Positions 50,800 to 56,699 of a stretch of DNA of 56,699 nucleotides are shown here, one piece after another (position 1 is the stretch's first letter; each line of letters starts with the position of its first letter). The stretch spans positions 1 to 56,699 of the IMG/VR virus record IMGVR_UViG_3300044731_000819; one strand, written 5' to 3'. Source of the stretch: a virus. The translations under genes were made by a program, and so were the position numbers. The notes under the pieces were generated by a model that had not been told where the DNA came from, ran no database searches, and saw only the letters and a program-made list of their open reading frames with translations.

Positions 50800-53700
50800 A
50801 TGATGCTCCTGTTGGAGTTATTAAGAATTCAATATCAATGAACTCTAAAGATTTAGTTGGTTTAACATAGATTTTACCTACTAATTGGTTTCTGTCTAAA
50901 TCTTCAGCTGAAGATGAAACAGTCACACGGAAATCATATAAACCTCTGTCTCTTCTGATTGAGTCCAAGATAGGGTTAACTGCGTCTAAGAAATCTTGTC
51001 TTACTTTAGCGTCGTTTTGTTCAAACAACAATCTAACTGCTACCGCTGAAATCAACTTACGAGCTTGTAATAACAATCTTCTAACGTTCAATCTGTCAAG
51101 AGCCGATTCTCTAACTTGTAAGGTCTTGTTACCCCAAATTACAGTTCCTACGTCTGAGAAAGTTGCGATTGGGTTAATTCTTCCTTTGTATAGAGTATCT
51201 CTATCTTCTTGTGTTAACTTCTTACGTGCTTTAACTGCGTTTACAATACCACGTGTGTAACCCGCTGATGCGAACCAAGGGAACGCGATGTTATCAGTCA
51301 ACGCTAAGTTTCTACAAACTTCCGCAGTTGGTGGGATATAAATTTGTGTGTTGTTAACAGTATCACGAGTTAACACCCAAGGATAGTAAGTCGCAGTGTA
51401 GTTAGAGTCAATACCTGTTTGTTCTAATGAATCAACTACGTCTTGTGGGTAGATTAAATCTTCAGCAGTGAATGTCTGAACAAATAAGTTAATATCAGGA
51501 GTAGTACACAAGTAAATTGAGTCTGCTCTGTCAAATTCAACCATTTCAATTGCTGATTCAACCAAGTTAGAGTTATTTAACCAGTCAATACCAGGTGTTG
51601 CAAATACGTTAATGTTATTAGCTTCAGGATTTGCAAATGTTCTGATACCTAACAAGTATGCGTAGTAGTCAGTATTTGCCCAATCTTGAGTATTATCACC
51701 TACTGTGATTAACTTAAACATTCCCGCACCTGATGCGTTTGGATATCTTGCAGATGCGCAAGCTCCGTATAAGAAACCTCTTTGTCCGACTTGGAATAAG
51801 TCACCATTAGTTCTTGTTTCACGATAAATGTCCCATCCGTCAAATCCTCCTTGTACTAACAATGAGAACTTACGAGAGAATAATCTGTAGTATGGACTAG
51901 CAGGATTTGTTGGTTCAGAATTGAACGATGCCGCTCCAACTTCAAACGCTGACTCACCTGATGTAGTATACCCCGAAGGAATTTGAACAACAGTTGCACC
52001 ACTATCCATATGGAAACCTTTAGAAAGGAATGACCATTCATCACCTGTTGTGTCTTCACAAGGGTCGAGTGGTCCTTGTTTTCCTTTGTATTGGAAGTAG
52101 TCCCCATCATAACCGATTGTGTCTGAAATACCTAAATAAGTTCTTCTAACATTATCACCTGAACTTGTTCTTGGGAAATCTGTTCCGTCCGCAAGTCCAA
52201 ATGGTGGGTTGAAAGTTACTTCACCTGGGAAATCGTATTTTGTCTTATAAATTGGGAATCCTGTTTTAGCACCTGCGTATTGTCTTGATTTGTAACCTTC
52301 AAATCCACAAGGTAATGCGTCAACCGGAGCATCCACATTATAATCAACCATAATGTATTTAGAGTTTAATACAAATTCTCCATCAGACGAACCAATCTTT
52401 TTTGCGATATAGTTATTTAATGATGGGTCCATTGAACAGTTTGTAAATTTCTCTAAAACTACAGGTGATTCATCACTATCGTAATAATTTCTAACTACAA
52501 CATCAAATGTACCATTTGAGAATGAAATATTCAAAATCGACAATTTAACTTGGAAGTTCGCAGAATTACCGTCCGCAATTGATACAAATCTAAATAATCG
52601 ATAAACATTATTACCACGTAATTCAGAAACAACCCAAGGTGATGTTGGGCTTTGATATCTTTCCAAATACCAAGCTATTGATGTACCTGCGTTATAATCT
52701 TGTCTGTATCCAGGTAATGAGATTAATTCTGAACTTAATCCACGAATATAACCTTTATTCCAAGCCCAAGATAATAATGTTCCGTAACTTTCTTCTATAA
52801 ACAAAGGAACTGTAGTACGAGGTTTAGTAAAGTTACCATATCCCAAAACTTTAGTAATTGATGTAGCATCAGTTTCAGATAAACTAACTTTGAAATTAAA
52901 GTTTGTATTATCAATTGTAGTACCTGTGATTGCAAATGGAGCAAATGGATTTTGTTCTACAGCAGAATAACTACCACTAAAATCTAATCCTACTGAAGTT
53001 AAACCTGTAACTTGATAAGCCGGTCCATTAGAATTTGCAGTGTAAAAAGTATTTCCTCTTGAACGCATTGTTGCAACAACTAATTCGTGATATTCAGAAT
53101 AAGTTAAACCTGACATATTGAATGCGTAACCGTGAATAGTTCCTGAATAACACACATTTGGTGTTGTTGGAGTTGAAGTCACTGTTGGTGTCGGTGTTGG
53201 TGTTACGTCACAAGGATTGTAAGTTGAAGTTACTGTAACCGTTGGACTTGGAGTTGTAGTTGTTGTAACTGGAAGTAATTCCAAGTTTTCAATTACAACT
53301 ACAAAAGAATACCCTGAGTAATTTTCCGCAGTTGTTGGGTCAAATAATCCATAGTACCAAGCGTCATTATATGGTGAAGTGAAACTACATTCGTAAGACG
53401 AACTACCACTTGTACCCATAACATTTGTTACATTAGTAAATCCTGCACCTGTGTACGTGTTATAAACATCACCAGGAATGATACCCCAAATAGCAATAGA
53501 ATCACCACTCATTGTAGTATCAGTAAGAATTGATTGAACAAACGCTTTAAGGTCGGACTCTAAATTAGAAGTACCACCATTAAACTGTGTATAATTATCA
53601 TTTAATTTCGCCTCAATTTCATCAGGGAACATTCCTTGAAATGACAATTGTGAGATGAAGTTACTACATCCTGTAAATGCTACAGATATTTCACTTGTTC

Positions 53701-54142
53701 CTGTAATAATACAGTTAGTTTCACATATTGCTGGGTCAACTGCAAAGTTAGGTGTAGTTGAACAACTATAAGTGTAACCAACAGTTGATGAATCAACGTT
53801 AGCGACTGTTTTAATAGACCAAGAAGGTCCCGCATCATAACCAGATAATCCTAATACTCTCGTTACGAATAATTGATTTGATTGTTGTAAATACGCCTTG
53901 GCGATATACGACATTTCATATTTCGGAATTTGTGTGTTCACAAATTTTTCAGGAGTTGTCCCTCCGAAATAAGTTTGGAATTCATCATAGTTAGTGATGA
54001 ATATAGGTTCAAAAGCCGGACCTTTGGTAGCTTCTCCAACTAAACCCAAAGTTGTAACACCCACGCTAGATGTTACAAAGCTCAAGTCCCTTTCTGATGT
54101 ATAAACACCAGGCGAAACGAATACTTTGTTTGCTGTTGCCAT
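50786..54142 (-). CDS. gp18: Tail sheath protein gp18-like with large Pro/Thr-linked insertion
   Basis: 1118 residues, compared with 659 in T4. The N-terminal FVSPGVYTSERDLSFVTSSVGVTTLGLVGEATKGPAFEP is the classic start of sheath proteins. The C-terminal ~380 residues (ANPEANNINVFATPGIDW, later LLLQARKLISAVAVRLLFEQND, ending EFIDIEFLITPTG) form the conserved contraction core. Between about residues 100 and 480 lies extra sequence containing a TVTVTSTYNPCDVTPTPTPTVTSTPTTP linker and beta-rich modules on both sides. In known sheaths such insertions point outward, so the surface of this sheath may be decorated. It is the first gene of a transcript starting at a TATTTAT heptamer. Confidence 0.92.
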   Translation of the reverse strand: MATANKVFVSPGVYTSERDLSFVTSSVGVTTLGLVGEATKGPAFEPIFITNYDEFQTYFGGTTPEKFVNTQIPKYEMSYIAKAYLQQSNQLFVTRVLGLSGYDAGPSWSIKTVANVDSSTVGYTYSCSTTPNFAVDPAICETNCIITGTSEISVAFTGCSNFISQLSFQGMFPDEIEAKLNDNYTQFNGGTSNLESDLKAFVQSILTDTTMSGDSIAIWGIIPGDVYNTYTGAGFTNVTNVMGTSGSSSYECSFTSPYNDAWYYGLFDPTTAENYSGYSFVVVIENLELLPVTTTTTPSPTVTVTSTYNPCDVTPTPTPTVTSTPTTPNVCYSGTIHGYAFNMSGLTYSEYHELVVATMRSRGNTFYTANSNGPAYQVTGLTSVGLDFSGSYSAVEQNPFAPFAITGTTIDNTNFNFKVSLSETDATSITKVLGYGNFTKPRTTVPLFIEESYGTLLSWAWNKGYIRGLSSELISLPGYRQDYNAGTSIAWYLERYQSPTSPWVVSELRGNNVYRLFRFVSIADGNSANFQVKLSILNISFSNGTFDVVVRNYYDSDESPVVLEKFTNCSMDPSLNNYIAKKIGSSDGEFVLNSKYIMVDYNVDAPVDALPCGFEGYKSRQYAGAKTGFPIYKTKYDFPGEVTFNPPFGLADGTDFPRTSSGDNVRRTYLGISDTIGYDGDYFQYKGKQGPLDPCEDTTGDEWSFLSKGFHMDSGATVVQIPSGYTTSGESAFEVGAASFNSEPTNPASPYYRLFSRKFSLLVQGGFDGWDIYRETRTNGDLFQVGQRGFLYGACASARYPNASGAGMFKLITVGDNTQDWANTDYYAYLLGIRTFANPEANNINVFATPGIDWLNNSNLVESAIEMVEFDRADSIYLCTTPDINLFVQTFTAEDLIYPQDVVDSLEQTGIDSNYTATYYPWVLTRDTVNNTQIYIPPTAEVCRNLALTDNIAFPWFASAGYTRGIVNAVKARKKLTQEDRDTLYKGRINPIATFSDVGTVIWGNKTLQVRESALDRLNVRRLLLQARKLISAVAVRLLFEQNDAKVRQDFLDAVNPILDSIRRDRGLYDFRVTVSSSAEDLDRNQLVGKIYVKPTKSLEFIDIEFLITPTGASFDNI

Positions 54143-54173
54143 TACTTTTTTCTTTCTTTATTTTTATTTCTCT

Positions 54174-54180
54174 ATAAATA
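54174..54180 (-). promoter_or_regulatory. TATTTAT late-promoter candidate (sheath)
   Basis: Exact heptamer on the minus strand 31 bases before the sheath ATG, in a gap shared with the divergent plus-strand gene. Confidence 0.5.
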
Positions 54181-54217
54181 TTTGTATTTTTTCCAAAAAA
54201 CTTTACTTTGTAAAACA

Positions 54218-54224
54218 TATTTAT
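54218..54224 (+). promoter_or_regulatory. TATTTAT candidate in plus orientation (ribbon-helix-helix gene)
   Basis: The heptamer here is on the plus strand, 35 bases before the ATG of the only small plus-strand gene. It supports a directional promoter function for this motif. Confidence 0.45.
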
Positions 54225-54259
54225 AAATTGGTAGACTTTATTCTGCCTTTTTTCTACCT

Positions 54260-54415
54260 ATGTCTAAAACTATCAAGAACATCAAAATATCCGAAGAAAG
54301 TCATACTTTACTCAAAAAGTATTGCAATAAAAAGGGGTATAAAGTATACCGATTTTTGGAGGAATTGATTATGAAAGAATGTAAAGAGGTACGAGACGTT
54401 TATGGTGAGAATTAA
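54260..54415 (+). CDS. Ribbon-helix-helix (Arc/MetJ-like) DNA-binding microprotein
   Basis: 51 residues on the plus strand. The pattern KTIKNIKISEESHTLLKKY followed by CNKKGYKVYRFLEELIMKECK fits a ribbon-helix-helix repressor: a short N-terminal beta strand with basic residues that enters the major groove, then helix A, a Gly turn, and helix B. It is almost the only plus-strand gene among minus-strand tail genes and stands in the 118-base divergent gap with the sheath promoter. It ends tail-to-tail with the minus-strand gene at 54412, the two stop codons sharing TTAA. It may repress the sheath or its own promoter. Too short for reliable homology, but the coding pattern is good. Confidence 0.7.
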   Translation: MSKTIKNIKISEESHTLLKKYCNKKGYKVYRFLEELIMKECKEVRDVYGEN

Positions 54416-55452
54416 ACAAGTATGTTTTCAAAACTTAACTTACCCTCTAACGTGTCATCTTTTTTTGTGATTTCAAACCTAACAGAGTCTCCTGAATTTA
54501 TTTGTATATAATTACTATTTGACCCATAATATAAATTATTAATCCAAATTTCATAGTTTGAAATATTATAACTTGAGATTAATTTTAAATTAACCTTTTC
54601 ACTAAATCTATCCGAAAGTATTGTGGTTCCTGGTTTGAATAAAATATTTTCGTAAAACTTATCTGTATTAAACGGAGGTTTTCTTGGTTGTCTTCTTGGT
54701 TTCCCACCTGTTGCTTCTAATAACTGTAAATTTCTTGTAATTCCGGGTTTTATAACGAACTCATCTTCATCAATTAAAAATCCGACCAAAGTAAATTCGT
54801 ATGAAATAATGTAATATTTTCTTTTTTCAATTTCCATTACAGACTCATCCGAAACATTATCCCATTTGATTGGAATATAATGACCTTTAACTCTCGTATA
54901 TGCTTGTCTTGACGCAAATCTTTCTAATACAACTTTATTTAATTGGTTAATCTCTCTAACACGATTACAAATGAACTTTAAAGTATATTTTATATCAATA
55001 GGAATTGGTTGTGGTATCTGATAAACATCAACGGATGTTCTTTGACCATCAAAACTCGGAACATATGCGTAAAAAAATTGTCTCCTTTCAGGGATAGTAT
55101 ACACTGTTGAAGGATAACTGCCATATTTCATGTCGTTAGACCTTATTATAGTTACAAAAGGAGGAGATGCGTTTTTATCTAAATCTTGGAATTTCCAAGT
55201 TTGTGTAAATTGAGCCCAATTCTGTGTGGTTACAATAATATCAACGACAGGGACTTGTTTACCCTCAACACTAAACCCTAACTTATCTTTAACAAAATCC
55301 AAAAATCCTCTATCTAAATCCGCATGTAATATTGATTTTGGTAAGAATGTCCCGTCCTGTTCAATTTCTTGAAGCATTTCTTTCCTTCTTGCTAACCCAA
55401 CTTTATTTGGGATTAAATCTATATTTTTTTTAACTTGTTTTGGGAATGGCAT
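54412..55452 (-). CDS. Putative tail completion / sheath stabiliser (gp15-like by position)
   Basis: 346 residues. Landmarks are VPVVDIIVTTQNWAQFTQTW in the first third, then VYQIPQPIPIDIKYTLKFICNRVREINQLNKVVLERFASRQ, and KYYIISYEFTLVGFLIDEDEFVIKP. The pattern of a P-x-P-x-D-x-x-Y-x-L entry and a Gln/Asn helix is compatible with gp15-like proteins that cap the tube and sheath. The last ~80 residues form an extra beta domain (NLKLISSYNISNYEIWINNL). Its position, directly before the sheath gene and after a neck-like gene, equals that of gp15 in T4. Similarity is weak, so this is a contextual assignment. Confidence 0.5.
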   Translation of the reverse strand: MPFPKQVKKNIDLIPNKVGLARRKEMLQEIEQDGTFLPKSILHADLDRGFLDFVKDKLGFSVEGKQVPVVDIIVTTQNWAQFTQTWKFQDLDKNASPPFVTIIRSNDMKYGSYPSTVYTIPERRQFFYAYVPSFDGQRTSVDVYQIPQPIPIDIKYTLKFICNRVREINQLNKVVLERFASRQAYTRVKGHYIPIKWDNVSDESVMEIEKRKYYIISYEFTLVGFLIDEDEFVIKPGITRNLQLLEATGGKPRRQPRKPPFNTDKFYENILFKPGTTILSDRFSEKVNLKLISSYNISNYEIWINNLYYGSNSNYIQINSGDSVRFEITKKDDTLEGKLSFENILV

Positions 55453-55453
55453 A

Positions 55454-55969
55454 TTATAATCCTCTAAATTCGTTATTAGTTACAGGGGCACACATTATTG
55501 TTCTGTAATATGGTTTATAACCTCCGTAGTTATGTTTGTTATCTGATGTAACCCTTCCGTCATTTGATACTGTGTAATATCTAATACGATTTTCTTTTTC
55601 GTAATATCCAATATAATCACCATATTCAATATCAACACCCATTTGTTCTAAATCTCTAATGTAGACACTTAATTGCATCGTTCCTGGCTCAAGTTGTTCA
55701 ATTTTAGAATTACCCAAATATTTGTTTTCAGTTCCCATAATTTTAACATAAGCCTTAAACTCAATCGGAGGATGAAACTTAATTCCATCTTGAACGGTTT
55801 CCCCATATACATCATCGGTATTGGTTCTATATCTGTCAACTTTGTAAAGAACACACGTAAAATTCATATCTCCGTGAAGCCATTCCTTACCCATCTCCAA
55901 TTCTAAATCAAAATCGGATTCTCCAAAAAATTTACCTAATCTCGTTATTGGAACTTTATTATTAGCCAT
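55454..55969 (-). CDS. Putative neck/head-completion protein
   Basis: 171 residues beginning MANNKVPITRLGKFFGESDFDLELEMGKEWL. It contains NFTCVLYKVDRYRTNTDDVYGET, an IKFHPPIEFKAYVKI strand pair, and GVDIEYGDYIGYYEKENRIRYY, a small beta-barrel look. The end NNEFRGL is well defined. Position one base from the gp15-like gene suggests a head-to-tail connector, analogous to gp13/gp14, but no direct family is recognised. A TATTTAT heptamer lies 16 bases before the ATG, so this gene starts the transcript. Confidence 0.55.
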   Translation of the reverse strand: MANNKVPITRLGKFFGESDFDLELEMGKEWLHGDMNFTCVLYKVDRYRTNTDDVYGETVQDGIKFHPPIEFKAYVKIMGTENKYLGNSKIEQLEPGTMQLSVYIRDLEQMGVDIEYGDYIGYYEKENRIRYYTVSNDGRVTSDNKHNYGGYKPYYRTIMCAPVTNNEFRGL

Positions 55970-55985
55970 AGTTATACACTTATTG

Positions 55986-55992
55986 ATAAATA
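55986..55992 (-). promoter_or_regulatory. TATTTAT late-promoter candidate (neck genes)
   Basis: Exact heptamer on the minus strand, 16 bases before the ATG at 55969. Confidence 0.5.
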
Positions 55993-55999
55993 TCTAATT

Positions 56000-56699
56000 T
56001 TGTATTATCTTTTATCAAAACTATTTACCATAGAAAATTCAATTAAAATAAAAGAGGTTGAAGCACTTGAAATTCTTCAGAATTATTCAGGTGCCAATAA
56101 CTATATTCTTAAATTGAAACAACAACAATCGGTTAATAAGAAGTTTTACCCAACAAGAGCTCAATCTGAATATATTTTAAGTTTCCATAATAAAGAACCT
56201 AAAGTTGCCAAAAAATGGGTTGAGATTGACAATTATTTTGCCAAAAAATTAGTTGAGAGTAATCCATTCATTTCTGAACCTGAAAAAATTTATGTTGAGA
56301 AGTTATTGGCTGAAAAGGATAAGTCCTACCACATTTGGGGTAAAATTTTTAGTGGTGAAACTTCACACGATTTTTGGGTTCCTAAAGTTGCAATCATAAA
56401 AGAACAAAAGGTAAATGAGGTTAATGTTGATTACTCAAAATATTCAAATAGACCTCCGTTATCACACCAAAAAGAAGCGATAGAAAAATTATTGGCTTAC
56501 GATAAGTTTATTTTAGCGGATGATATGGGATTAGGTAAAACTACTTCTACAATCATTGCGGCTTTAGAAAGTGGAGCTAAAAAAATATTAATTATTTGTC
56601 CAGCATCTTTGAAACTTAATTGGGAAAGAGAAATTAGAAACTATTCAGATAGACCAATCTATATTTGTGAAGGTAAGAAATATGAAGAAGCGGATTTTG
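56000..56699 (+). CDS. SNF2-family helicase, partial (3' end outside window)
   Basis: Open frame on the plus strand to the end of the window. From about residue 155 it reads LSHQKEAIEKLLAYDKFILADDMGLGKTT, the Q-like and Walker A (motif I) region of SNF2-type helicases, then KILIICPASLKLNWEREI (motif Ia). Only the N-terminal third is present. It has no in-frame ATG: candidates are TTG at 56000, ATA at 56030 and ATT at 56042, and the sequence is convincingly coding from about 56030 (ENSIKIKEVEALEILQ). SNF2-type proteins in phages work in replication fork remodelling, like T4 UvsW. It is divergent from the neck genes. Confidence 0.75.
   Translation, partial: MYYLLSKLFTIENSIKIKEVEALEILQNYSGANNYILKLKQQQSVNKKFYPTRAQSEYILSFHNKEPKVAKKWVEIDNYFAKKLVESNPFISEPEKIYVEKLLAEKDKSYHIWGKIFSGETSHDFWVPKVAIIKEQKVNEVNVDYSKYSNRPPLSHQKEAIEKLLAYDKFILADDMGLGKTTSTIIAALESGAKKILIICPASLKLNWEREIRNYSDRPIYICEGKKYEEADF

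Noticed and set aside
54126-54368. An 80-codon plus-strand frame rich in Phe and Ile over the sheath/ribbon-helix-helix gap
   Set aside because: It starts inside the sheath gene and overlaps the better supported 54260-54415 gene in another frame. Composition reflects AT-rich intergenic DNA.
55995-56002. TAATTTTG as a Bacteroidota -7 element for the SNF2-type gene
   Set aside because: It fits TAnnTTTG, but the position 19 bases upstream reads TTAT instead of TTTG, and it overlaps a possible TTG start codon.

Overview
The window looks like a 56.7 kb piece of a large, AT-rich, T4-like contractile-tailed phage (myovirus). Recognisable T4-type parts are the tail sheath (gp18), tail tube (gp19), baseplate wedge proteins gp6, gp25 and gp53, a gp26-like protein just ahead of a tape measure, a UvsX recombinase, a gp32-like single-strand binding protein, a DnaB/gp41-like helicase, a FEN/RNase H-type nuclease and class I ribonucleotide reductase (nrdA, nrdB). 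A Bacteroidota host is suggested by three things. There are no Shine-Dalgarno sequences; starts sit behind A/T-rich leaders. A textbook Bacteroidota promoter (TTTG-N19-TATATTTG) lies upstream of the gp32-like gene. SprB-like and PKD-like adhesin repeats occur in the fibre-type proteins. No tRNA, rRNA, CRISPR array, insertion sequence or integrase was seen.

Nearly everything is on the minus strand, so transcription runs right to left. From the right: the 5' part of a plus-strand SNF2-type helicase gene (56000-56699); two putative neck/tail-completion genes (54412-55969); a tiny plus-strand ribbon-helix-helix gene (54260-54415); sheath, HAD-type phosphatase and tube (49333-54142); a zinc-finger microprotein, a gp26-like protein with a +1-frame extension, and the tape measure (46259-49293); two giant baseplate-hub-like proteins plus gp53 (34339-46222); two small proteins (33393-34300); a replication, recombination and nucleotide block of gp32, uvsX, FEN, a 150-residue unknown, helicase, nrdB, nrdA and a flavoprotein (24111-33328); gp25 and gp6 (21739-24040); a translationally coupled run of large baseplate/tail-fibre genes (5670-21655); two more fibre proteins (820-5601); and a truncated glycosyltransferase-like gene (1-731).

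Two promoter classes appear. Most late structural units are preceded, 4-32 bases before the start codon, by the exact heptamer TATTTAT. The same heptamer is found in plus orientation in front of the plus-strand ribbon-helix-helix gene. The gp32-like gene instead has a host-type promoter. Hairpin terminators follow the fibre gene at 820, the flavoprotein region, nrdA and gp32.

The observations I consider most worth checking are: (1) a probable +1 programmed frameshift (TTTTTTC at 48400-48406) that makes a tail-assembly-chaperone-type fusion just upstream of the tape measure; (2) the TATTTAT late-promoter candidate; (3) adhesin-like and Pro/Thr-linker modules shared between fibres and inserted into the sheath; (4) an OmpA/MotB-like peptidoglycan-binding domain and a long hydrophobic hairpin inside giant baseplate-region proteins; (5) a gp32-like protein without any cysteine.
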